A stretch of 56,497 bases of DNA, taken from Phoronis australis (lineage: Eukaryota; Phoronida; Phoronidae). The DNA lies in the NCBI GenBank assembly GCA_002633005.1, contig NMRA01000801.1, positions 75,725-132,221 on the forward strand, read 5' to 3'. Position 1 is the stretch's first letter. Each line of letters begins with the position of its first letter. Position numbers and translations under genes: made by a program. The notes below the pieces were generated by a model. It saw only the letters and a program-made list of their open reading frames with translations, made no database searches and had not been told where the DNA came from. Shown in pieces: positions 1-11,500 of this stretch.

Positions 1-350
1 AACTTGCTGAATCGACAGCCTTAATTGCAAAAAAAACAGAAAAAAAGCCAGCACAGCTCACGGCCCAGCTCATTGGTACAAAATTCAGCACTTGTTCTAT
101 GTTCAGATCAAGTGGAGCTTGTGTAGACTGGGTCGACCAGGTTCTGGGTCATGGGTCCAGGGTCGTTGGTCGAGGGGTGTGAGGGTTGAGAGGGTTTCAG
201 AACAACAATAATAAAGGTGTTGTTTTTAAAAGTATCTAAAAAGGACCCAAAATCCATTTAATTAAAATCCTGAGTGCAACATCCATTTTAAGTTTATTTC
301 ATTCAAAACACCACTCAAATTATAATGATGCAACTAAAGCCGCGTAAATG

Positions 351-1331
351 CCAAGGGTTATTAACTAAAAGGCCTACTAATTAACGATTTATTTAAAGTT
401 TTATGTGAAACAAAAATTCTTTTTCCAAAAGATAGCTTAGACACCATATCCACAACTTGTTTGAACTTTAACCTTTGGATGAGAGCAAAGGGGCATCTGT
501 TCTCCACTCAACCACATGATGCGAAATTCGCGGTCAACATTTTCTCATCCGTTGTTCAGTGTCAGTGTTTTGTCCAAGATTTGTAGATGAGCGCCACCCC
601 ATAGTCTACCAATAAATGCATTTCTATCCATGTGAAGCACTAGTTTAGCTTCACACAGTGAAATACTGCTTTTACGCTTCTCAAATGGATGCTTAAAGCG
701 TTGACTTTTGTTTGTAAGTTTTGTCAACCACATTGTTGAGTCCTCCAAAATTTTGATGACTTCTTCTGTTGGGATAAAGCAGCTCAACGAAGCAAAAGCT
801 CTCTGGAACTGGTCACTTTTTACCACGATTGCATATGGNAATGTCAAGGGTTATTAACTAAAAGGCCTACTAATTAACGATTTATTTAAAGTTTTATGTG
901 AAACAAAAATTCTTTTTCCAAAAGATAGATTAGACACCATATCCACAACTTGTTTGAACTTGAACCTTTGGATGAGAGCAAAGGGGCATCTGTTCTCCAC
1001 TGAACCAAATGATGCGAAATTCGCGGTCAACATTTTCTCATCCGTTGTTCAATGTCAGTGTTTTGTCCAAGATTTGTAGATGAGCGCCACCCCATAGTCT
1101 ACCAATAAATGCATTTCTATCCATGTGAAGCACTAGTTTAGCTTCACACAGTGAAATACTGCTTTTAAGCTTCTCAGATGGATGCTTAAAGCGTTGACTT
1201 TTGTTTGTAGGTTTTGTCAACCACATTGTTGAGTCCTCCAAAATTTTGATGACTTCTTCTGTTGGGATAAAGCAGCTCAACGAAGCAAAAGCTCTCTGGA
1301 ACTGGTCACTTTTTACCACGATTGCATATGG
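351..1331 (+). repeat. Tandem ~490-bp duplication centred on a single N (unmerged contig ends)
   Basis: The block 351-838 is repeated almost base for base at 842-1331, with a few substitutions (for example CACATGATG versus CAAATGATG, TTTTACGC versus TTTTAAGC). The first copy stops at the lone N at 839 and the second starts immediately after it. The first contig therefore appears to end inside sequence with which the next begins. Most likely this is an unmerged overlap or allelic pair, not a biological duplication. Confidence 0.7.
1038..1331 (-). CDS. Hypothetical ~97-residue reading frame inside the long-TIR element
   Basis: Not recognised. It ends at a stop at 1038 and is open for about 97 codons to about 1331, where an upstream in-frame stop follows. 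The copy at 545-838 encodes the same peptide with a few changes (KLTNK/KPTNK, HPFEKRK/HPSEKLK). The peptide has a mixed, protein-like composition (FASLSCFIPTEEVIKILED, then a C-terminal part with LVLHMDRNAFIGRLWGGAH), but no motif I can assign. It may be a leftover exon of the element's own gene, or chance. The agreement between copies is uninformative if they are alleles of one locus. Confidence 0.22.
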   Translation of the reverse strand, partial: PYAIVVKSDQFQRAFASLSCFIPTEEVIKILEDSTMWLTKPTNKSQRFKHPSEKLKSSISLCEAKLVLHMDRNAFIGRLWGGAHLQILDKTLTLNNG

Positions 1332-1814
1332 TCTGTTCTTTCCTTACAAATGCACAGGTATAGTCATATCAAGTGAACATGTGTAGGTGTCTAGGAGTGC
1401 AGCACACATAGTCCCAATCTCCATCCACACCAGGGATGTAACTCTAGGAGCAACACTAGAATGTCCATGTCATAAACCCTTATGGTGATGTCACCAGGTG
1501 TGCACTTGGATAGAACTGACTCTGTGCATACTCTCCATCTTCAACAAAGTACCGAGTGCACTCTCTCATCACCCCCAAATACACATCCCTTCCATATACA
1601 ACTGCACTGTACAAGTTGCTCAACCAATCCTTATTGAGAAGGCATGTAGCTCTCATTTCAACGATTCTCTCGTTTCTTGAAGTTTGAGCCTCTTTTCTGT
1701 TCAGATCCTTCTATAAAGTTCTCCTCCTACAACACGTATTGTCCCTCGGAGTCCAAACACCCTAGTCTTAAGCATCTTAAGTTATGAATATGGTGTCCAA
1801 ACGTGGAACATGCA

Positions 1815-2155
1815 AATTTCTTATCTCTGTGATTTCATGGTCAAATTAGTTAGAAACACAACATATAGTGACAATGTAAGTATGAAGGACGTTGAAAATT
1901 GACAACTGTTTTTAAGAATTAGTTTTATGTTGAAAGTAATCCACTGTAAATCGCTCAACCGTGTCCAGTATCGTGATGTAGTGTTGGGGAATAACACTGC
2001 ATGATGCGGGCTATGTGAGCCCCCAAGGTACCTCATCAGTGTTACGGTCATCTTCACATTTACAAGTTGTCAATGAATACAACTGCACTTTGTTTAGTGT
2101 AGATGATGTTCAAATAGCACTGTTGTTTAGTTCCTGCTATACATTAGCATAGTTT
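1815..2155 (+). repeat. Dispersed repeat, second copy at 46695-47045
   Basis: About 340 bp shares clear but diverged similarity, same orientation, with 46695-47045. Anchors include GAATAACACTGCATGATGC, TATGTGAGCCCC, CATTTACAAGTTGTCA and GTTTAGTTCCTGCTATACAT. It sits inside the long-TIR element, so one insertion is nested in the other. No coding capacity or terminal structure seen. Confidence 0.6.
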
Positions 2156-2690
2156 GAAGCATGAAAATACATCTTTAAATAAATCGCTTATTGGTCATTA
2201 ATTAATAAGTGTCTTAATAACACAAGGATTTTTTGTGTCTTAAGTTGTATTTTTGTTCATTTCAAATAATGTGTTATCCATCGCAGAAATGAAAATTGTA
2301 GTACCGTATTTCCTCTTTTATACAAGTTTCATTTTTGGGGGTTTTGTTATCCCTTAGGGTCTTGTTATCCCTTAGGGTCTTGTTATCTCTTAGGGTCCAA
2401 ACGCCCTCATCTCATCTGTGAACTCCAGGAAAAATGGCGCCTTAAGTTGTGGATATGGTGTCCAGAGTTATTAAACTATCTTTTGGAAAAAGAATTTTTG
2501 TTGCACTTAAAAGTTGAAATACATTCTTGATTAGTCGTTAATTAGTAGGCATCTTAATTAATAACCCAGGGATTTTCATGTCTTAAGTTGCATCATTTTT
2601 AGTTGGAGTGGTGCTTTGAATGACATAAACTTGAAACGAATGTTGCTCTAAAAATCCTGGGCAATTAAATGGATTTTTGGGTCCTCTTTT

Positions 2691-3139
2691 GGACCACCCA
2701 TGGACCAAACCCCAGGTTTGGGCAACTTAATGGTAGGTGATATACAATGGACTTACAAACTCAAACCTTTTACACTCAGAAATGTGAAGTCCTGTTGGCT
2801 CTCCAACTACATTAGTTTTTAGGCGAACATCGCTTGTGCTGGAGGAAGTCCTTCATGTGCTGTTCCTGATAACCTAAAACAACTTCTCACTACTGCAAAA
2901 ACTTTGATGGAAATTTTAGAGCAGTGAGAAGTAGGAAAAGTAGGAACAGACCAAAAAGTAGGAAATTTGGAAAAGTAGGAACGCTTGAAAGTCTGTTTTT
3001 ATAGACTTAGAGCCATGAAAACACATCAAAATGTATTTCAAAAGCTGCAATGTAAAATAAATTTGAAAAAATGTGTATCTGGGCAATTTCTTAAAAACCC
3101 ATTGACAAACAACTGAAAATTTATGTGCTTTCTGTAAAG
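2691..3139. other. No gene seen; AGTAGGAA-rich spacer
   Basis: AT-rich stretch between the long-TIR element and the LINE. It contains several AGTAGGAA/AAAGTAGG words around 2930-2985, and the same word recurs just past the LINE tail at about 5947-5970. No open reading frame of note and no terminal repeats. Confidence 0.4.
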
Positions 3140-3821
3140 GTTTTTCTTGTCAGGATGTCTTGTTGTGCCTAACTAAAGATGTAAGGTTAGCTATGGATAG
3201 TAATCTATTTGCTGGGTGCATACTAATTGACCTGTCTAAGGCTCCTTGTTACCAAACTAAAAGCCTGTGGCTGCACATTGAATACCTGTAACCTCATAAT
3301 GTCCTATCTCAGTGATAGAAGGATGAGAGTGAAAATTAGCTCCACTGTCAGTGACTGGTTAAATGTCCCCAAGGGTGTTCCTCAAGGGTCTGTCTTAGGC
3401 CCCATCTTATTCAACATCTTTATCAATGATATATTTTACGCTATAAGCCGTCACTGTAAGTTATATAATTACGCTGATGACAATACGCTATTGCAAGCAG
3501 GCTCCTCATCTGCAGTTAGCCTCAGCCTCAAGGTAGCTGGGCAGATGGCAATGGATTCGTTCTCCTTTAATGGAATGGCTGTAAACCTTGGTAAATTTAA
3601 GTCAATCATCTTTTCTAGGAATCGTGTACATAATAATGATAGGTATCTCATGTCTGGTGATACTATGATTGAGTGTGAAGAGTCCATTAAGCTGCTAGGT
3701 GTCCAACTTGACAGCCAGTTAAAATTCCATGAGCACGTTGACGTTATTTGCAAAAAAGCTTCTAGACAAATGAATGCCTTGTTCCGTCTTCGTAATGTTT
3801 TAGGCATTAACAGTAAGCTTA
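3140..3821 (+). pseudogene. LINE reverse transcriptase fragment
   Basis: Frame-consistent similarity begins near 3153 (QDVLLCLTKDVRLAMDSN, then CILIDLSKA). It breaks at about 3240, where roughly 7-10 codons after DLSKA are lost with a frame change, and resumes in the frame open from about 3230. Seen there: LIMSYLSDRRMRV, the RT motif VPQGSVLGP (nt 3377-3403), the catalytic box YADD (nt 3470-3481), then a thumb-like region KLLGVQLDSQLKFHEHV. The two catalytic aspartates of YADD are intact. The frame runs into the insertion at 3822 and stops soon after, so codons past 3821 belong to the insert. Confidence 0.88.
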
Positions 3822-5232
3822 CTGTATTCGCTGTAATAACCGCCCATGCCCATATAAGCGCCCTCCCACGCGTTTTCAGACTTTGCTGAAATAAGCACCC
3901 AGTCCATGAACGTGTACATGCAAACGATGTACCCACAGTCCTAAAACTCGGCTACAGTAACGTCTTCAATTTATCAAAAATTTTTTGCACGGGTCTTCTA
4001 GACCACCAGCGGCACTGCTACTTTTGTATTTAGCCGTGATTTTACACTTCAAAGTAACGCAGTGCTTCAAAAAGAACGCAACAGCGTTGCTACGTTCTCG
4101 CGATGACCGTGTCCCACTATGGTCTGACCTTTCAGTAGACACATCGACTGTCTCATGAATAAAAACAACTCGGGTGTTAAACGCATGTGGCCAGGAAGCG
4201 CACGCTACATACATGAACCTGTCATCAAAGACATTAGTCGGGAACTATCCATTCATGAAAAGGGTAGCATAGCATCGATAAGAAATGAATACTGGCACTA
4301 ATTTCCGACAATTTCTAATGCTATAAAACATGTTTGCGTTATTTTTGAGATGAATTGTTTGATTAACCATAATTGATGTTTTTAAGCCGAATATCCGATA
4401 AAATGACAACTGACAGTGAATGCTTACACACCCTTACACCGAAAAGTAACTGTCAGATAGTTACGTACTCATCCAGCTACACAGCGACTAATATGGGCCT
4501 TACCGAGACAAATGTCGAGAGTTTTTAGCACGAGACCGGCAAGTGCTGAATGAAACACGCTCTGGTTTAGGCCTACTGCTTGTGCAAATTTCTTTAGACA
4601 CATCTAGCTAGTTATATTGCGTGGCTCTGGCCAAAAGATGGTCTCTGCTTTGGCAAATGAACTCTGGTGTCATGCACGCGCTGGCTTACTCGCAGACGAA
4701 CCTCAAAACAAACGTCACGGGACAACAACATGTGTATTCGTCCAGACAATTTTCTCGCCGTACTGCCAATCATACATGTAGATGGCACGATGTTGCACAG
4801 ATTTGTACTTAAACCTGCCGTTAATCCAGACTCCATGGGAACTAAAAAAATCTTAGAGACGCTACTTATAAAACTTAATGAGGATTTCAGGTAATTTGCT
4901 TGAGTTGAATCCATTTTTATTCAAGCACTGAAGTCGCCATATCGAAGACAACATTTCGAGGCAGTCAGTCGGCAAGTTTTCGTCCTGGGATTTCAGCACA
5001 ATTTTCTGTAAAATGATCGTAATTTAGCAGCAAAGTTTGATAGCAATGCACCCCAGTTTTGTTGAAAGTCTTTCATAGATTACATATACGTCACAGAGTG
5101 TAAATTTGATGAATCTTAGCTTCCGATTTCACCCGTTTCAGAGACCGGGTTTCAACCGCCTTGGGTTATAATAAGCGCCCCCCCTAACCGAACTTTTCTA
5201 AGCGCCCTGGGCAGTTATTACGGGAAATACGG
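3822..5232. mobile_element. DNA transposon inserted in the LINE; TA target duplication
   Basis: The left end CTGTATTCGCTGTAATAAC (3822 on) matches the reverse complement of the right end, CCGTATTTCCCGTAATAAC (ending 5232), and the similarity continues for about five more bases (CGCCC versus TGCCC). Both ends are flanked by TA (3820-3821 and 5233-5234). The LINE frame resumes in phase at 5235, so the insert borders are precise. Inside are AAGCGCCC-type words and a small open stretch (4667-4891) with no recognised domain. TA duplication with short TIRs suggests a Tc1/mariner-like or similar TA-targeting family, but no transposase is visible. Confidence 0.75.
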
Positions 5233-5234
5233 TA

Positions 5235-5548
5235 AGTTATATTATGCATTTATAAGATCCTATTTTAATCACTGCCCCCTGGTTTGGCACCTATGTGGAA
5301 TACAGAAAAGTGGTAAAATGGAAAAGATACAACACCGTGTTTTAAAATTTGTGTTCAATGACAGCGAGTCAAGCTACTCACAACTCTTAGATAAGGCTAG
5401 GAGCTGCTCTCTAACTAGTTGGCGGATGAAATGTTTATCTATTGAAGTATTCAAAATGTTCATGTTATTGGACCCTGTCCTTTGTCAGGAAAGCTTGAAT
5501 TTAGAGAGTCTGGATACGGTCTCAGAGGTGAAAACTCTCTCTATGTGA
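5235..5548 (+). pseudogene. LINE polyprotein C-terminal fragment
   Basis: Continuation of the reverse-transcriptase frame beyond the insertion. The peptide runs SYFNHCPLVWHLCG, then MEKIQHRVLKFVFND and LLDKARSCSLTSWRMKC. This is the conserved region after the RT domain in CR1/Jockey-like LINEs, where related proteins show FNYCPLVWHFC, KIEKIQERALRF and similar. It ends at a stop at 5546-5548. Weak similarity to the usual last segment (LWNSLPSVM, about 5608-5630) continues in other frames, so this copy is also frameshifted. Confidence 0.8.
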
Positions 5549-5930
5549 AACGCTTTAATAGGATGACTTAAGGATGTAACTCAATCTCCCATAAAGGTAC
5601 TTTGCTGTGGAACTCATTGCCATCAGTAATGAGACAATGTACTACCTTAAATGAATTTACCACTCTTGCTCATGATTTTTCTCTGAGATCTGCTCTTGTG
5701 AAAACTGATATGGATGTCTACACACTCCGTAACATGTGTGTGTACTTTTGTATTTATATTTATGTTTAAGTTCTGCATATTCTCCATACTGTAGAATTAG
5801 CTAGTATTTTAGTTCTGTATCTGCATTTTGTAGATTTTAAATTTGTCGGATAATAGCACTTGTGCTTAAGTTTCATTGTTAAATCTCACCTACTTTTAAA
5901 TAAAGATTATTGCTACTACTACTACTACAA

Positions 5931-6820
5931 ACACATTTTCCATAAAAGTAGGGAGGACAATCAAAAAGTAGGTCACGGTGCTCCATATCTGCCTCCGTGT
6001 AATACCCACGTCAGTAAATTACCCGATTTCAGACTTCAAAGTTAACTATAAGACAATTTTGTGTTATAAATCGTTACCTTAGTCTTTATTTGTAAGTTTG
6101 TAATCTTTTTGTCTCAAATTATTGCTGATAAATCATTTTTTGTAAGCTTTTTTTTAGCGCACGATTTTCCGCCATGCGATCAACTTTCGAAAAAGTACCT
6201 CTTGTTCCTCCTATCCAAAAGAGCACTATACTCTCAAATACAAACATGAAATTTGGACAGGATGTAGTTTAGATGCGTGCGCATCTCCTCAAGTTGTTTT
6301 CTCGAAGTCTAGGCCAAGTTTTCATGGCGAGTTTTCGATCGTTCGGAAGGCCTAATTTTGGTCGGTCGGGAGATTGATGTTTTTACAGTTGCGCAATATG
6401 CCCCCCAGATTTTTAGATGAGGAATTTATCACTATTTTAATTGGTAATTATTTCTTTTTCAGAAATTCTGTCAAACTGCTGCGCATTGGCACTTTTCAAA
6501 CAGCAGTTGTTAGTTCACTAAGTCGCCGCATGTCAGCGCCACCAGCGGCTACGCTGAAGTTCAATGGCATCGCAACTTCACCGTTCGAAATAAAGTTGTT
6601 GCAAAGTTTTTGTTGCGTAAATGATGAAATCCTTCATGTTAAGAGTGTTTTGTTTTTCCAAATGGTCTTTTGTCTACTTTCTGATGTTTTTTGCCATGAT
6701 ACGATCTAATAGTACATGGGTGGCACCCATCACTGAAAAAAGTGGGTGAGCTATAGCCTCCCCCAGCCCCCTGTCACTGTCAGGCAATGATGTGTTGCCC
6801 ATGTAGTAGTATTCAGGGGC
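5931..6820. other. No gene seen
   Basis: AT-rich sequence following the LINE tail. The open stretch at 6374-6709 has no recognisable domain and no splice context I trust. No terminal repeats seen. Confidence 0.35.
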
Positions 6821-6975
6821 AGATCTAGGATTTTTAGATAGGAGGGGGGCAGGGCAGAGTATTACGCAGGATTTTACCCGTAAGATATTTGCACCCTCAA
6901 ACTGTCAAATGAAATATGGGAGTTTTAGGGGGGCCACGGGCCAGGCCCCCTTGCCCCCCCAAATCCACCAATGTG
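6821..6975. repeat. Repeat fragment with GGCAGATCTAGGAT end
   Basis: GGGGCAGATCTAGGATTTTT at about 6816-6835, followed by G-rich and C-rich runs (GGAGGGGGGCAGGG, GGCCCCCTTGCCCCCCC). The same GGCGGATCTAGGATA end followed by a G-run occurs at about 55665, where it forms the tail of a tRNA-like unit. This fragment has only the tail portion. Confidence 0.4.
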
Positions 6976-8549
6976 ATATTGTGATTTGATGTGAAATTTC
7001 CTCCTAGCTCAGATGTATTTATTTCTGAGCTGATGTGGTGTCTTTGCTCTTTACCTTTTAAGCTGTGTAATCCATTGTTTTTATCAAACATGATGAGCCT
7101 GCTCAACATATGCTAACAACACACGTAAACAGCAATATCTCTGTAGAAATTGATCCCAATTTCATACATTACACACCACCATGTTTGTCTCAATGAGACG
7201 ACTCTTTTCATATGCAGCACATGTATATTTTTTCTTTTATTTTTTTACGAAATTATGTAGAAATGCAGATATTTTACGCATAATCGTTGCGCTTCAACGG
7301 CCATTTTCTCGTTAACCGCTCGTCCAATTTTTCTGATTTTTGCATGATTTCATTTCTCACACCAAGGGCTTTTCAAAAATGTATGACACATGGGTATTGT
7401 AAAAAAAATTAAAAAACGTTGTCCTCCCTAAAAGTTCAGCCCACTTTTTATTGCAGTTTCAACAGTTCAGCAGAACTGTTAAACTGTAACTGCGATCATA
7501 TGTGGTTAACTATTCAGTACCCAGCACTTCTAAAAAAACAAACAGTTTGTGGGCAACTGCTGAACGAGGTCGACACAAACCAGTTTTCAAACAATGAGTG
7601 TCAGATGGTGACTCATTCCTCTGACTAAGTCCTAAGGCTAAGCTAGGAACCGGGCTCCAGTTCAGTTGGCGTTCAGTAACGTTAGGACCTCGCTAAAAAG
7701 CTAGATTTCGCAACATTACGTGAGATATTGTCGTGTTTTTCAAATGAGAACATGTGACTTTGGATAGATTTTAGCTAGGTCCTAGCGTAGGTCCTAGCGC
7801 TACTGAACACACGCCGGGGCTTAGGGCTAGGGACAATGCAAAACAGTCACACAGCTGACGATCGACCGACTGCCGTTGAAGTCCGTTCCACGGCGACTGA
7901 CATACTAGGAAATTCCAAACCAGAGCGAATCGTGAATCGGAGAACAGAATTATAAGCACAACTTACTTTTACAATACTTAGCGACACACAAAACGCAACG
8001 CAATGTAACTAAGTTCGGTGATCTCGATCCCCACTCAGCCCCTTCATTTCGAAACATCGGCCATTTTGTGTTTCCTTATTGCTTTAAAAGACACATTCTG
8101 ATTGGTTAAAAATTTTTAAGGCGTCGGGTTCGCGAAAACATTTTAGAGTGTTTGTCTCACATATTCAATAATATTCTGTCTTTAACTCAAAGTAATGCTA
8201 CAATTTCAATATTTCATTAAATATAAAAAGCTTGAATAGCGAACGATGTCCTTAAACAGTTAAACCAATGTTTTCTCTTTTCCATCACGAACCAATCAAA
8301 TTTTGTCTTTCAAGCAGCATTTGGATTAGGCAGACGACGAAAAAGGTCCATTTTGGGCCAGTCCGCAAAAGAGCCATTATGTACATTATACAATTTCCGT
8401 CATTATATCCAGAACTAAGATGCATGATTTTATAACACTTTCCTGACCATGTTCTCAAAGCGTTCAACTTCTGACTGTTTTTTTATCAAGTGTTCACATG
8501 CATGATGCCCTCTTTAGTGTTTGGAGGTACGGTTTTAGTTCCCGGCAAA
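6976..8549. other. pin1 upstream region; nothing else recognised
   Basis: About 1.5 kb between a repeat fragment and the pin1 start codon. It has mixed composition, with a somewhat more CpG-containing stretch near 7780-8060. No clear TATA box, CpG-island promoter or upstream exon could be assigned. The pin1 promoter and any non-coding first exon probably lie here but cannot be pinned down by eye. Confidence 0.35.
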
Positions 8550-8598
8550 ATGCCTCAGTTACCAGAAGGTTGGAAAGAAAGACAAAGCAATTCTCAAG
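8550..8598 (+). CDS. pin1: pin1 coding exon 1 (start of WW domain)
   Basis: ATG in context GGCAAAATGCC, encoding [16 protein letters not shown] plus the first base of codon 17. The PEGW is the start of the WW fold, with the first signature tryptophan at residue 8. The donor is CAAG|GTTAGC. The start is chosen because it is the only ATG in frame before the WW motif, and the length matches invertebrate Pin1 proteins that lack the short vertebrate extension. Confidence 0.93.
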
Positions 8599-11500
8599 GT
8601 TAGCATTTGTTGTTGTTTTTATGGCTAAATAGGATGTCATTTTTATAAATCTTTTGGTGTTCATTTAATAGTTCCATATGTGTACAGTATCAACAGTTTC
8701 ACTGGGTTATAATCAATGTTAGGTTGGCGGAAGAAGTTTAAAGCAAAGCCAGCGAGCTATCTGTAAGAAGAGTCGTAAGACTATGCCAATAGTCAAAATA
8801 CAGGTAGGTACCGCTGTGTTTTAATTTTCCATAGACCCCGAACTTGCACACAACCAGGGTAGTTCTGCTCGTCACCTGGCTGGGAAACTTGTATCAACAT
8901 GTAAAGCTAAAGACTGGACGGTGTAATGGCTTTTGGAGAGAGAGAGGAGTGAAGAAGCCGGCTACTACTTTATTGCGGACTGACTAATTACTGTACAACA
9001 ACATGTTTTTGCAATACACAAGACCACATGCATATGAGTCAAATTTCATAGAACTGTTTGGCAAGACATATTAATAAACCATTCTAGCTAATTGTGCCAT
9101 ATAAGGTAAGTGTAGTTCTAGTACAAATCACAATAATATTACAGACGGGGAGCATGCAAAATCTGGGAATCAACCGACACTCACCCACAGGCATCCTCGG
9201 CTTCTGATCGTCCCCAATCTATATATAACAGGGCTCGTCATAACGGGCTGCAGGTCGCATTTGTAACCTGAAATTTGGAAATGTGAGCTGAGATTTTTTT
9301 CAGCTCATATCAAGTCGCAAAATGCAACCTAGAATTTCCAACGTATGCGAGCTGAGTTTTTGCACTAGTCTCAGCAGATACCTGGCAAATACAAAGCAGC
9401 TCTTGTTAATCCGACCGTTATTTGGTTGTTGCCAAATCCAAGTTCAAAAGAACACTAACCGAGAACAGTCCTCCCGATGACTTGTAAGCAAGTCGCGTGA
9501 ACATGGGACATGCAGAATTGATATTTGACACATTTTATTGGCTAACATTTTCGGCCACTTTTGCAAATTTCCGGATTCGCTGAAGAAAGTTTCTGGCCTC
9601 TGCATAACATGTGAAAAAATGTTTCAAAACAGCAGTGTTTCTACTAATTCTTAAGCAATCAACCTACCAAACTTTGTGGTGGACAAATATTTTTATTTTC
9701 GAGTAAGATGTCCTTATTACATGTACCAAATATCCACGAAAATATCCCTGATATCGCACTGCGGCTCTGGTCGGTCCCGTTGTTAGCGCGCAAGCAGTCC
9801 CGGAAGACGATCGTGACTTAGAAATGTGCATCTCATTTTTTTATCGCATAAGACAGCCTAAGTGAAAATGACAACCCTATTAATCGCCAAATGATGGCCA
9901 TGGCTTTAATTTCAGTTGCCAAGAAATTCTCAAACCCCTTTACTTGTTTCTGGGGCTACGTGCGCGAAATATGATTTCTCTTTCACACGTCTTTAGTNCA
10001 CAGCAATTCATTACAATGCGACTTCATTTTGGCAGTACAGGGGAAGATGTACCACTGAAGAAGGCACCCCTTCACGTGATCTAGCTGTACTGAAATAGAA
10101 AATCATTCAGTTGAAGGCACTGACACAAGCTTAAAAATCATTTAAAATACTCCAGTAACTTTTTAAAATTCATGAAAATTCACTTCCTTACTCTACTTGA
10201 AATTCACTGTGCAAAATGGCCCTAAAAATAGATATGATGTGATCAAAAGACACTGCATTATTTGTTTACTTGGCTGCCATGACAAATCACGTGGAAGTGG
10301 AAAATCCACAGCTTTCATCAAACTTTGTATCTTTTGCGCACTCAACTCTGGTTACATTTGTATTGCGATTGGTGCATTATTTAGAGGGGGTGGTGTACTC
10401 ATAAAAACGGGCGAAAAATTTTCTTTTTTCTTGACGTAGAAATTTCCAATTAATTTTAAATTTTACAAAAAACAGGACTTCTAATAAAAATAAAAATTCT
10501 TCGTCAATATTCAAAAAATTTGACCATATTTTCGCACACAAATAACCTTCACACCCCTTCGTAAGGACTATCCTATGTGGGCAAACTAGGTCACTGCCGG
10601 TATGCCGTCCATTTTGGGTGGTTGGTGAATTTTGAGCTCAAGGTCGAAATTAAACGTCCCGTGGAGTATGAAAATGCAGATGAAGTCCCTGAAAAGATTT
10701 GGAGATAGTATGCTGAGTGTTTCTGGACCTGTTAATGTGAGTTTTGTTTGATAGGTTAAATTTTCACGCGCGTTAAAAAATTTTAAACGNTGACGTAGAA
10801 ATTTCCAATTAATTTTAAATTTTACAAAAAATAGGACTTCTAATAAAAATAAAAATTCTTCGTCAAGATTCCAAAAATTTGACCATATCTTCGCACGCAA
10901 ATAACCTTCACACCCCTTCGTAAGGACTATCCTATGTGGGCAAACTCGGTCACTTGCCGGTATGTCGTCCATTTTGGGTGGTTGGTGAATTTTGAGCTCA
11001 AGTTCGAAATTAAACGTCCCGTGGAGTATGAAAATGCAGATGAAGTCCATGAAAAGATTTGGAGATAGTATACTGAGTGTTTCTGGACCTGTTAATGTGA
11101 GTTTTGTTTGATAGGTTAAATTTTCACGCGCGTTAAAAATTTTTAAACGTTGATGTTCAGCACGGCAAAATCACCGACACGCGGAAGTGACGTCACCAGC
11201 CAATATTTCAAAAGTGGTTTTAGATACACTCACATAAAACTTTTGCGCACGTCGGGGACATGTGACACTTGAATGCAGTCCAGTCCAATATTTTAAGGGG
11301 ACGTTGGCCTATAAAGAACCGGACGAAGAATTTTGAAAAAAAAAATAACTTGTATTTATTTTGCTCTAAAGTTGAAATTTAACAAAAATTTTATGTTTAA
11401 GGACGAAATTAAAAATTCTTCGTCCGGAAAGTGAAAATTTGACCTTTCTTTTATATAAAAACATGTAATGCACCCCCCCAGCTGGTGAATCCAACATGCG

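Larger units (their letters stand above)
236..2690. mobile_element. DNA element with ~220-240 bp inverted terminal repeats
   Basis: The stretch from about 238 to 460 reappears in reverse complement at about 2444-2685. Shared landmarks are GGACCCAAAATCCATTTAAT near the outer ends, a middle block containing TTAATTAGTAGGC, and ACACCATATCCACAACTTG at the inner ends. Repeats this long, facing each other 2.4 kb apart, point to a long-TIR or foldback DNA transposon. I found no convincing target-site duplication. The interior holds a small minus-strand reading frame (1038-1331) and another dispersed repeat (1815-2155). The left arm is complicated by the duplication at 351-1331, which is probably an assembly fault. 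No recognisable transposase is present, so the superfamily is unknown. Confidence 0.55.
3140..5930 (+). mobile_element. 5'-truncated, inactive non-LTR retrotransposon (LINE), split by a DNA transposon
   Basis: The left part (about 3140-3821) encodes reverse transcriptase and the right part (5235 on) encodes the C-terminal region of the same polyprotein. Between them lies an unrelated 1411-bp insertion (3822-5232). The right part continues through a non-coding tail with AATAAA near 5900 and ends at 5907-5929 in ATTATTGCTACTACTACTAC, the simple-repeat 3' end typical of CR1/L2/Jockey-type LINEs. The 5' end is missing, a stretch of the RT fingers region is deleted near 3240, and there is no endonuclease. 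It cannot be autonomous. Clade assignment (CR1/L2 versus Jockey/RTE-like) is tentative. Confidence 0.85.

Noticed and set aside
4612-4914. Transposase candidate frames inside the TA-flanked insert
   Set aside because: Short overlapping frames on both strands, no catalytic motif, no similarity I can name.
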